Assembly (NCBI RefSeq): GCF_947507565.1
Contig: NC_089176.1
Span: 2,170,001 to 2,234,000 of the forward strand
DNA: 64,000 nucleotides
DNA from: Oscarella lobularis
Lineage: Eukaryota; Porifera; Homoscleromorpha; Homosclerophorida; Oscarellidae
Direction of reading: 5' to 3'
In this document: piece by piece, positions 14,111 through 25,383 of the stretch
Layout of the letters: each line of letters opens with the position of its first letter
Position numbering within the stretch: position 1 is the first letter of the stretch
The notes under the pieces: generated by a model
The model's input: only the letters and a program-made list of their open reading frames with translations
What the model was told of the DNA's origin: nothing
Databases searched by the model: none
Translations under genes and position numbers: made by a program

Positions 14111-14690
14111 AGGGGCTTAGAAAAGTGAGACTATGCATGTGTTTCTTTCCTTTAGTCATCGTCAGTTGTGTGTGTATCAGTACATGTATGTGGTAGGTGT
14201 TGTGAGAAATGCATTTATCTATACGGGAAGTGCAGACAACGTGGAGACGAGAGGAGACGTTCCTGGAGCGGCACAGCGACGCCTACCAGTAGAACAGAAG
14301 CAGAAAAGGGAAGAGAAGAAGCAGAACAGAAGCGAATCGTCGAAAGTGTCATTTAGGATAGACGAGACGATCAATAGACCATGGAAAGCGCCCTGCGGGA
14401 CTCGGCCGCCTTCGAATGCAACTACAGTGCCGTCTGCCTTGATTATTTCATGGATAAGACTCAGATGGGGCGAAAGAAAGCTGCGTTTTCACCTAGTGCT
14501 TCGTCCTTCCCGGATGATCAAGTGAACTCCGTTTTCCATTGTTCACGTTCCCCTTCCCGTTCCATAGTACTCGGTGATTAAAATAGCGCAGAACGTAGCA
14601 CTCAGTGTCGTTGAACGTTTTTATTAAGAGACGAAGCAGGCTGCTGTACACTGGCACTAACCAATTCGAATCGCGCCTACAGGTTTTCTT
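14111..14690. other. 3' flank of large gene A
   Basis: No coding feature is supported. The segment is paralogous to 24677-25285 (shared stretches include ATGGGGCGAAAGAAAGCTG). It ends at the duplication join. Short open frames here are not conserved between the two copies. Confidence 0.5.
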
Positions 14691-14691
14691 C

Positions 14692-14831
14692 GATTCAGTC
14701 GCGTAACTTAGTTCCAGAATTGATCCGGTTTGTTCAACACTGCGTCCGCTTCCGTTCTCTCGTCTGATAGCCTTCGTGTGACGCTTGAGAAAGAGCAGAC
14801 GCGCAGGATAACCCCAGCTACCCATGCCCAT
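14692..14831 (-). pseudogene. relic of lipid-transfer protein exon 1
   Basis: Read on the minus strand, this begins MGMGSWGY and continues with KAIRRENGSGRSVEQTG and ELSYATES, matching exon 1 of the gene at 3717-3968 (KAIRRENGSGLNVEQTG, ELSYATES). The hydrophobic core of the signal peptide is deleted, the 3' end of the exon is missing, and exons 2 and 3 are absent. It is therefore a dead fragment carried along by the tandem duplication, and it marks its breakpoint. Confidence 0.85.
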
Positions 14832-16554
14832 TGCTACACAAGCTAAAAATCAGAAATTAAGCCTGAATTCAATGTAGTGCCTTTGCTGCTAAGAAAAACC
14901 GGATGCATCGACGCGTGCCATCACTCACACCGCGAATTGGAACATGCACCAGCTAAACAAGTCTTTTTCGAATGTGCTAGCTAGTAAAGCAGATAAATAA
15001 TATTTATGATAAGGCAGATAGCTTGCAAAGAGCGTAAGAGACAGAGAAAGCATCATTGAAAAACTGTCCTCGCGCCCGTTAATTGAATAAGAAGCGTAGG
15101 TCGTTAGAGCGAAAAGTCTACCGGTTTCGTTTTCTCTTCCTCTGCGGAAACTAGTTGCCGAGCAAGCTAGCCACTTACTTGACTGCGCTAACAATGCGTG
15201 CGAACGAATCTCTGTAGATCACGTAGCCTAGTGTTAGGGCTGAATAGAACGGCAAACTGATTTGAAAACACAAAGCGGTCTAGTTCAGTTCGCCTTAGGT
15301 ATTGCACACGTTACCCGGGGCTCTATTCCGATAGCAAACAGACCGGATCGGCTTTTGTCTGAATGCGGGCGCTTTTGTCCTATAGAAACCGGAAGTTCGT
15401 TTGCAGAGGTGCTCAACTATCTTGGAAACGGGAGGAGTACCTGTTACGCTCAGACAATAGAAAGGTGAAGGCTTTTAGACAAAGAGCTACTACGAAGGCA
15501 ACAATAACGTGGCCCACCGAAATTCTGAGAGGTACTAATAGGGTTCAAATCTCGTGCATGCAGCAGTTTTTAGTTCGATCGGTCTGGGCTACCAGCACTG
15601 CGTGATTCTTTAGATCCTAGCTGGCGTGTGACGTGTTATTTACTCCCGTGCAGTTCAGGTTTACCTTTGTAGTCCGAAAGAGTTTTGGCGAGCACTGGGG
15701 TTTCGCTAAGGTCTTTCGCCTGCAATCTAGCGAGGGTGTAGAAGTATTTCCGGTCACGCTATTGTACTTGGAAGGGTGCGAAAGTGCCGCCACATTCGCG
15801 TAATTGTTCTCGTCATTTTTTTTGAGTGATCGTTTCTCGAGCTTTTCACGGCCAAGAGAGATGCCTGTAGACTAGTGTGAGACTCGCTACAACTACTACA
15901 CCTACGTATAGACGAAAGCGATACATTTTGTGCTAGGGTCGTGATTGCTTGAGGAATCGCATTGCTGCAGGTAGTGGGATTGCTTCCTGAATTGGGAGTG
16001 TGTGTGCTTTTCGATGCCGCGTTCCGCAAACGTGCCGGAACTACAGTATGCGTATTGTTGTTTTTAGTAGATCCGGCTTTTGTTCTTACTTTCTTTCAAC
16101 ATCATACTGGAAGAAGGTGGGCGAAAGCGTCATTTTTTGAAATCGAGAACACTAGTCTTGGTAACTGCCCAAAGTGCTTAGCACAAAGCCGGTTGCATGC
16201 GAGCAGCTATGAGGAACATTACTCACGGCCCGCGTGGTCCATACAGACTCCAGAGCTTCTAGCCGAAAAGCCTGTGACTGTCGTGAGAATGTATCTTGTC
16301 GCAAAAGCACCATTGGCTACGATGCCTAAGGCTGTGCTCTTGGGGTTTGTATTCTACTACTTGAGGGCCAGAATTATACAGCGTTAGCTTGCATATGCAA
16401 CCTCTGCTAGTCTCTGTCTGTCAAGTGATTACTAATAATAGAAGTCTTCTGCTCTAATTAATTAGCTCATCTTACGACGGTAATTTACGCAAATTACATC
16501 ATACAGCAGAGCTGCCTTTAACATCCAACTGACACAAGTTTCTCGTTTTTTAGA
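14832..16554. other. intergenic region upstream of large gene B
   Basis: Paralogous to 4000-5980 with many indels. No open frame is conserved well enough between the two copies to be called a gene. As in unit A, a TTTTTTAG directly precedes the start codon of the large gene, suggesting a spliced 5' leader. Confidence 0.5.
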
Positions 16555-19500
16555 ATGCCTCCGAACACGTACGAAATTTTGTGCGCTTTGTTCCTGCTTT
16601 GCTCTCATTTGGGCTTTGTGATAGCGACTGAATGTTCAAGTAGGCTATTTGTTTTCAGCTGGAATCACAAATTTTTTATTTAATTTATAGAGGATTGCAC
16701 GGTTACCGAGTGGACCCCGTGGAGCTACTCCTATCAAGTTGGATTTTCAGTCTGGGGCGCAGAAAAGCGTCACTTCAAGAAAAGACATATACTTGAGTAC
16801 AATTACGGAAGTGGGGCTGCTTGTCCGTCGCAGGAAGTACACGAAACCGTTACCGATACTCCGTGCAACTCAATTATCCCCATCGGCATTTTTCATTTTG
16901 CTCGTTTCTCTGCCTTTGATAAAGCAAGAGTAGCGGCTAAAGGACCACCATCCTGTTTGGTATGTCTTGTCTCTAGCGCAATATATGCACACTGACAATC
17001 TTCCGCTTTTAGGAACATGTCTGCAATGTTCAAATTGGTGATTATATAGGTGAGCTTAACAGCGACGAGAAATGCGACAATGACATGGAAAGTGATAGCA
17101 ATGACACTTGTACGAATGAGGTTGGCTCTTGCTGGGGCACAACGTATTCTTGCCTTCCATGCGAGTATCAAGACGGCATATCTTGCACGCGACTGAGCGA
17201 CTCTTGCATAATAAATTCGGTGTGCTATCAAAACTCTGAATTGAATCCGGACAACCAATGCCGAGTACGTTCGTTTTGAATTCCTGCACGTTTAAAACAA
17301 TTCTTGTTGCAGTGGTGCGACGTTTGCGCCGACGTACACGCATGGACCGACATGAACGGACAGATGTGCAACGATGGGAATCTTTGCACGAAAGACGATC
17401 AGTGTCGCGACGGAACTTGCGAGGGCACGTCCTTTTCGTGCGAAGCATGATGCGAAGAATGCGCAGGCGACGGATGCAATGTGAAAGACGGATATTGTTT
17501 TATTGACAGCACGTGCTTCACCGACCAACAAGCCAACCCAAATAATCAGCAGTGCCTAGTAATGATAAATTAAAATATAAGCCTTCCGTGTTCTAGCTAA
17601 TTGCGTTACAGATATGCGACTCTTCATCGTCGCAGGTTGTCTGGACGTCGAGGGATTCGACGTGCGACGACGACGACTTGTGCACGTACGATGACCGATG
17701 TCAAACTGACGGATTATGCGAAGGCGTTTTGTTGTCTTGCAACCTCCCGTGCGAGTCGTGCCATGGCACTAGCGCTTGTTATGTTGAAGGCTGCATAATA
17801 GATGGCATATGCGGTTGCCTGATCGCGGGCACGTGCTACAGGGAAGGAGTCGAAAATCCGGAGAACCAATGCCAATTCTGTCACACCGGAAGCAGCAGAA
17901 CGGCTTGGACTAATTACGCTGACGGAAAGGAGTGCAACGACGGCGAACCTTGCACGAGAAATGATAAGTGCTACTTTCAATCGGCAACATGCGCTGGGAC
18001 AGATTTCTCGTCTGAGCCGGCGTGTACCGAACTAAGTCCTTGTGTCAGTGAAACATACTGCAACGGAAATGATTGTAAACCTATTTTCTACGACTCGAGC
18101 CAGCAGTGCTACACAAATACGGACTTCTGTGACTATCCAGACCTGTATTGCAGCGGAAATCACGCCGAATGCCGCTATTGCATAACCGATGAGCTGTGCA
18201 CGTCTGTTACGCCTGAGAATTCTCCTAAGTCAGTACCAGGTGTTGATTTGAGAGTAGCAAGAATTTTTGTTTACAAGACGGGAACGTCGGATTACCTCGA
18301 CGTAGTTTACGCCCCCAACGGAAACGGTTATCTAATGTTGACAAGTACCACGGAGATTAAACTAAGATTTCAGAATTACACTGTGCCTTGTGATGACGTA
18401 ACGCTTTATTGGCAAATAGTTACGACCACTACGGGAGACGTTGTCTACTCTCAAGTTGACGCAGCGAGTAGTGATGGAACGTTGGACATCGAAGTGGCAT
18501 TGATGTTGGAAAACGGCGGCGAATACCGAATTCTTGTAGACGCTAGAAACGTTCGAAATGTCAGTTCGTTCGATCAGTCTGAAGACATTTTGGTGGATGT
18601 GACTGACCCTCTTATCGGAGACGTTTACGATGGAGAAAGCGGCGGAGACAGAGACTATCAAGCCAGTACCACGTCTATTGCCGCTCACTGGGACGCGAAT
18701 TCGCTAATAGACGAAGAAAGCGGTCTGAACACGAGTTCGTATCAGATCGCTGTGGGAACCGTTGCCGGTGGCACCGAGATCAGCGACTACGTCTACGCCA
18801 ACGTAATGAACGGGGAAGTCGCTGGCTTGGATCTCCAAGACGCTGTAAAGTATTTTGTCACACTAAAGGTGTACAATTTAGCCGGACTCGTTTCTACTCG
18901 GTCGTCGAATGGCGTCACGGTTGACATCACCCCGCCTGTACTTGGAAAAGTCACAATAGTTAACAACACGATCGACACAAGTGAAATATATTACATAGTC
19001 CATCCGACGAGAAGGGTAGTTGCTGTACTCGATGGCTGCGAAGATCCTGAAAGTGGCATATTAGAAATCGGATATCGATTCTGCGCTGAGAACGTCAACG
19101 ACGCCTCCGACACGTCTTGCAACGACGATCGTGTCTACGACTGCCCAGATCCAAATTCGTGTCTACTTGACATAGAACTTCTCGTGTACGAAGACAGCGA
19201 AATACTTGACGACGACGTCCTGATCTCCGGTTATTCTTACACGTTGGTGCTCATTGTTGTCAACGGCGCAGGAGCCTCTCGCTCTCTCTTTTCCAACGCC
19301 GTTATCGTTGATTATAGTCCACCAACAGCTGCCACGGTGCTTGATGGCGTTTCCGCAAATGCCGAAGTGGACTTTCAAGCCGACAACACGTCAATTCGCG
19401 CTGTGTGGTTTGGCTCCAGCGATCAGCAAAGTTCTCTTGACTATTGCCAATTGGCTGTGTTTCAGGATTATGGCTTTCCGGGCGAGGAAATTGTTTCGCC

Positions 19501-22500
19501 ATTTGAAGACGTATCGTTCGAAGGGCAGATGACAGTGACAAACCTCGTGCTTCAAACGGGAACACGATACTATCCCGTTCTGCTGTGTTATAACAAGGCA
19601 GGTTTATTCACCGCTTCTCCTTCTGATGGGGTTTTAGTTGACGCCTTTCCCCCCACACCAACAGAAATAAAAGATATTCGCTACGAAGAAGACTTGCTGA
19701 GCGAAGGAACAGATGAGGATTTCCAGGCATCGCTAGATGGAATCAAATCAAAATGGAAAGTATTTTCGGCCGCCAGCGGTCTGGAATTCTGCAATTGGTC
19801 ATTGAACGAAGGCGAATCGACACCGATTCCCCCGTATAGCTCGACTTATACTTTAACGACGCAGTTGGACGAAGGTGGGTTCTACTTTGCATCGGTGCAA
19901 TGCACTAGTTTCTCTGGACTTACAACTACTGCTATGTCAGATGGAATGACGCCTGACAGCACAGAACCGCTTCCCGGAAAGGTTTACGACTTGTGTCCCG
20001 ACTTTTGCGGAGTCGATACGGACATTTCCTACTCTTCTAGTGCCGACATTCTACGCTTTCGCTGGGAAGACTTCGTTGACGACGAAAGCGGTATCGACTA
20101 TTATGATTGGAATTACGACGAGGAATGTAGCGGATTTTTTCTTCTGCTTCAATTTGAGAACGTAGGTAATCAGACCCAGGCTACAGCCAACGTTGCTCTC
20201 GTCCAGAACACTGTCTACTGCGTCACGGTTCGCGCTGTGAACCGCGCTGGGCTGAAAACGGAGAGCAAAAGCAACGGCGTGCACATCGATCACACTCCAC
20301 CGACTGAAGTCGCAGTAAATGACGGCACGAGCTCTACCACGGACATCGACTCTCAAGACAATAGCACGTCCGTTTCAGTTACGTGGTCATTGATCACAGA
20401 CATGGAGTCGTATATCAGCGACCTAGAAGTCGGACTTGGCACTGAACCGAATGACGCTGACACCGTACCCTTGACGCCCATAGGAAACGAGACGACAACG
20501 TTCACCTTTCACGATCTCAATCTCGAAGTAGATCAAGTGTACTTTGCCAAGGTTTGCGCAACGAATGGCGCTCGATTGACGACGTGCGTTCACTCAGACG
20601 GCGTATTGATTGAAGCTCCGCCTCCGTTTTGGGACAGCGGCGTCGAAATCGGTGTTGTCCCGCCTCCTATTCGCTATCAGACCAGCGACGGGTTTCTCTC
20701 TTCTTATTGGTACAAGTTTCCGACGACGGGACAGCCCATTGAACAATTTGCGTTTGGGATAGGAACTGCAGAGTTCGAAACAGATGTCATGGAATACCGT
20801 AGAGTTGGAACCAATCTTTCTCACGGTGCACCCGTTCATCTTATGAATGGAGGCATGTACTATGCAACTGTGAAAGTTTCCTACAGCTCTGAGGGCGAAC
20901 AGAAACCTGTTTCTTCGTATGGCGTTATTGTTGACACTACGCCTCCGATTGCGCCTCAAACCGTTTCAATTGGTATAGTTGGCGGAAATGCCGTTGAGGC
21001 TTCCTGGACCGACTTTGAGGAAAGAGAAAGTTTTGTGCGATACTACAAGTGGGCTGTTGGTACAACGTTCTGTGGCGCAGAAGTGCACCGCTTCACCAAC
21101 ATAGGTAGAAAAACGAACGCATTTCGAAAAGTCGATTTTATTTCCGGTCTCAAGTATTATGTCACTGTTGTAGCGTTGAATAGCGCTGGGCTGACATCGA
21201 CGGCCTGCTCCAAAGGCATTCCATTTGACGGCAGTCCGCCCGTTATTGGAACTGTGCGAGATGGACCAGGCAAAGACCTCGACTATCAATCGTCTGAGAA
21301 GTCGGTGGCTATAAACTGGCGCAAATTCACCGATAGCGAAAGTGGAATAAAGCAATGCTTTGTTGGAATTGGTACCAGTAGCGACAACGCCGACGAGTTA
21401 GAATTCAAAGAGGTATTGCCTGATATCACCTTCTATGAATTCACAGGCGTTGATCTGAAACCCGGAACAAAATATTTCTTTCTTGTGAAATGCCTTAATG
21501 CTGTTGGCCTTACCTCACAGGGTTCGTCTGACGGAGTCATAATCGACGCTTCTCCACCTACGACAGGCACTGTGACTACGTTACGGTATCAGTCATCTGT
21601 CAGCGAAATGCAAGCGCGATGGGAGAATTTCTCTGACTCAGAAAGTCCTATCGATAGGTATTTATGGGCGATTGGCAGTCAAGACAATGAAGGCGATGTA
21701 CTATATTTTCAAAACGTTTATCTGAATGAAGATGCTGCTGCCACTAGGCTGTCTCTTGTCGCTGGAGTGATCTATTACGTTACTGTAGAGTGTTTGAATA
21801 GAGCCGGTCTGTCGATTAAAGCAGTGTCAGACGGACTAATTGTCGATACGTCTCCGCCTAACCACGGAATCGTTTACGATGGTGGAAATGGCGATATTGA
21901 CTGGCACGACAGTACAACTGGTATAGAGTCGCATTGGTCAAATTTTGATGATCCTGAAAGCGATATCGTCAATTACAAGTGGTATCTTGGAACATATAAA
22001 GGCGGGTGCCAAGTGGCATCCGTTTTCAACATCGAGCCAGAAACAACATATTACAACTGTTATCAGTGTGTTTTCCTAGTTGGCCAGAGATACTATATAA
22101 CTGTTGTCGCTACGAATGGTGCGGGACAGAAGGTGAATAGCTCTTCCGACGGTTTCACGGTCGACTTAACCGCACCTACTTCCGGAATACTGTCTGATCC
22201 TAAATGGATTTCAAATGACGTACTTCAGTTTATGTGGACCGGAGGCAAGGATTACGAGAGCGGGCCGCCCGAGTGCGTACTTCACGCAGTGAGCGAGGAA
22301 GGCACCTCCACTACGTATCAACTACGAAATACCAGCGGCGGCATCGTCTTCGTCGAAAAGACGTACCTACCAGAAGCTGTCGAATTAACCCTGTCTGTGA
22401 ATTGCACAAATCGTGCTGGCCTTTCAAACTTGTCTTCGCTGATATCAGTGGATGCATCGCCGCCCGTTGCCGGATTGATTCAGTTGCTGTACTATGACAG

Positions 22501-24676
22501 TGTTTCTATTACTATTGAATGGACACTATTCCGCGATCCTGATTCCGCCTTGACAGACATGGAGTTACATTTCAACACATTCGGGTTAAGTGACACTGTT
22601 CGTACTTCAGTCGCCAGCAAGCAGTACACTTATTTTCCTCCGGACGGAACGTATGTGATTGGAGCTATATACAACGTGTCCGCCAAAGCGCTGAGCACCG
22701 TGGGGCTCAAGTCTCCCGCTGTCATTGAAACATATAACTTTAGCCAGCCTCAATCCTCACTTGACTCCAGCTACTGCTGTAGCATCGAGCTTTCTCTTGA
22801 TAACGTCACCCTTACGACGACGTGGAGTTGGCGATACGAACTTGATGACGAGTCGACTCGGCTTGGATACCGCTACAGATACAGCATTGGCACCGTTCCC
22901 GGAGGAACCCAGATCCTTCAGTTTACTTACGTAGGCACAACAAGAGAAGCTGTCTGTTCCGATTGCGTGCTCTTGCAGGGTGCAGAGTACTACGTAACAT
23001 TGCACGCCTCGACGGACAATTTTCAGACGTTCTCCAGCCGTCAGTCGAAGCCGTTCCTAATTGATACGACACCTCCATTTTCCGCTGGACCAGTGCTAGA
23101 TGGACTGACGAGAGACAAAGATTATTATGCAATCAATGAAAGTTTTACTGCTACATGGATCGGCTTGCACGACCCAGAAAGTTCAGTTCAGTACTGCAAC
23201 GTCTCGATTATAGAAGAAGGAATTGGGTCGATTGTGTGGACAATGGACAATAACCCGTTTCCCAGCGTGTCAGGTTCCGTTTCGGTGTGGATTCATGCGC
23301 ATACGTATCGCACCAACTTTCTTTGCGTTTCTGGAAATGGGCTTTCGTCCGAAAAAGAATCTGATGGATTTACAGTCGACGAGACGCCTCCTGCTATCGG
23401 AATTGTAACGATGGAGATCCTCAATAACTGGCGACGTCTTGTCAATATATCGGGATCTTGGTCGCGATTCAGAGATGACGAGAGCGATATCGCTTCTTAC
23501 GGTTGGTCGCTCGTAGAAGCCGGAGAGAATGCAAACGAACCGTTTACACTTGTGGGAACTGAAACGTCTTTCACGGCCACGGTAAACCTGACAGCAGGAG
23601 CCTGGTACCAGGTGATCGTGATTGCAACAAACGGAGTCGGCTTGCAGTCCAGCGCTACGTCTCCGGCGACGGTGTACGACTTGACAAAACCGATTGCATC
23701 GTACGTATACGACGGCGATCTGAGCTACGACGTCGACTACGTCGTTTCAGCGATAGGATTTTCGTCCACGTGGGATGGAATGACCGATCCTGAGACGGCT
23801 ATCGTCGACTGTTTCTGGTACGTTGGGAGAGAACCGAACGGCTCTAATGTTCTCTCTCCTCAATCGGTTGAGGTGGGGTCGGGTAGTGGTAGATGCGATG
23901 ATTGCTTTCTAAGCAACGGCGTAAAGTATTATTCCACGCTTACGTGTTATAACGAAGCGGGACTACAGGCTGTTGTTTCGTCCGATGGTGTGCTCGTTGA
24001 TTTCACGCCGCCCATTGCGAGCAGGGTCTACAGTGGGAAAGGGAGATCTATTCACTTGCAGTATCAGTCTCACACAGATTCGACCGACTGCACTTGGGAA
24101 GAATTCAGCGACGAAGAAAGCGAAATTGATAGCTATACTGTATGCTTAGGTCAGAGAAAAGGCAATTGTGAGGAAGGCACAGCAGAAGGGCTGCCCTCCA
24201 ATGTTACTACTTGGACTCTCTCTGGTCTGAATTTGGAAGACAAGAAATATTACTTTTGCACCGTTAAGGCCCAAAATCGAGCTGGACTCAATCAAAGTGC
24301 TTCGTCCGAGGGCGTCAAAATCGACAAGACGAAGCCGATTGCTGGGACTGTTGTTGACAGTTCCGACGGCACATCGGCTTGTAGGTCTGACAATTCTACT
24401 ACCGTTGTTACGTGGTCTCATTTCCACGACTTCGATTCTGGCATCGTTGAGTATGAATGGGGAGTGGGAACCGAGAAGGGAACAGATGACGTCATCCCGT
24501 TCGAATCAGTTGGTCTGAAGGAGTCTGCAACAAGCAATGCTACAATGCCAATCGGAATGGTTTACGTTTCTGTGAGAGCGACAGACGGCGCAGGATTGCA
24601 GGTCGTGGGCGTGTCTGACGGAAAACTGGTATACGAGTTTGGAGAGGTTCCACAAGGGTGTGTTTTGTTTCAGTGA
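16555..24676 (+). CDS. large secreted protein, copy B, interrupted by an in-frame TGA in exon 4
   Basis: Paralogue of the gene at 5981-14110 with the same five exons: 16555-16639, 16691-16959, 17013-17264, 17313-17558 and 17612-24676. The signal peptide, TSP1-like domain (CTVTEWTPWS), cysteine-rich region and FN3-like modules are all present, and exon 5 is open for about 2,350 codons. Exon 4 has a 3-base duplication relative to copy A (GCATGATGCG against GCATGCG), which creates an in-frame TGA at 17448-17450. As modelled, translation would stop after about 247 residues. Exon 4 is phase 0 on both sides (246 bases), so skipping it would restore the frame. The intact remainder suggests either a very recent lesion, an exon-skipped product or an assembly error. 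Confidence 0.7.
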
Positions 24677-25383
24677 AGCGGCTTAGAACTGAGACTATGC
24701 ATGTGTTGTCTATCGTTTCTTTTCTTTGGTCATCGTCAGTGTATCAGTCTATGTGGTGGTAGGTGTATGTGGGCACGTGAATATTTATCTATACGGGAAG
24801 CACAGACAACGTGGACCAGAGGAAACGTTCCTGGAGCAGTACAGCGACGCCTGCCGAGCAGAACAGAAGTAGAACAGAAGCAGGACAGAGGCGAACCGCT
24901 CTTTAGCTCGAAAGTGTCGTCTAGGAATAGGCAAGACGATCAATCGACAAATTAGACCATGAGAAACGCTCTGCGGGACGCGGCCGCCTTCGAATGCAAA
25001 TCCAATGCCGTCCGCCTTGAATATTTCACCCTGATGGGGCGAAAGAAAGCTGTGTTTTCACCTAGTGCTGCGTCCTTCCCGGATAATGACATGAACCTAA
25101 AAGTGGACCCCGTTTCCATGGTCCACTTTCTCCTTCCCGTTCTATAGTACACGGTAGGTTCTAAAAAGCGGAGAACGTAGGACTCCGTGTCATTCAACGT
25201 TTTCATTGCACCCCGTGCTATGGTTGCTAAGAGACGAAGCGACATTGGCACTAACCAATTTATTGAACACGCCTACGGATTTTCTCCTATTGAAACAGTG
25301 ACACAAAAGAAGAGACAGAACATAACGAGGCATGTGAGTGACGCGAAAAAAGATAAGTGCACCGAGTTTCTACGGTAACGTCT
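24677..25383. other. 3' flank of large gene B, convergent with the leucine-rich-repeat gene
   Basis: The first 600 bases are paralogous to 14111-14690; the remainder is unique. Two genes converge here, so it should hold both 3' ends. Apart from a possible polyadenylation signal I see no feature. Confidence 0.5.
25259..25264 (-). promoter_or_regulatory. possible polyadenylation signal of the 25384-28717 gene
   Basis: TTTATT on the plus strand reads AATAAA on the minus strand, about 120 bases beyond the stop codon. Such a hexamer is common by chance in AT-rich DNA. Confidence 0.35.

Larger units (their letters stand above)
3798..14690. repeat. segmental duplication unit A
   Basis: This stretch is repeated in the same orientation at 14691-25285. 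It starts inside exon 1 of the lipid-transfer gene at CGATTCAG and ends in the 3' flank of the first large secreted gene. The join with unit B is at 14690/14691, where the 3' flank of the first gene changes abruptly to sequence matching lipid-transfer exon 1. The coding parts are highly similar; the intergenic part has many small insertions and deletions. Confidence 0.85.
14691..25285. repeat. segmental duplication unit B
   Basis: This is the second copy of 3798-14690, in the same orientation, with a degraded lipid-transfer exon at its left end and the second large secreted gene inside. A third partial lipid-transfer exon is not present after 25285, so two units exist, not three. Coding identity looks far higher than intergenic identity. 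Confidence 0.85.

Noticed and set aside
14133-14581. Open frames downstream of giant gene A
   Set aside because: They are not preserved in the paralogous flank at 24701-25147.
17448-17450. Selenocysteine or programmed readthrough at the TGA in exon 4
   Set aside because: The TGA is an inserted codon and does not replace a cysteine of copy A. The following base is T, a poor readthrough context, and no selenocysteine element could be shown.
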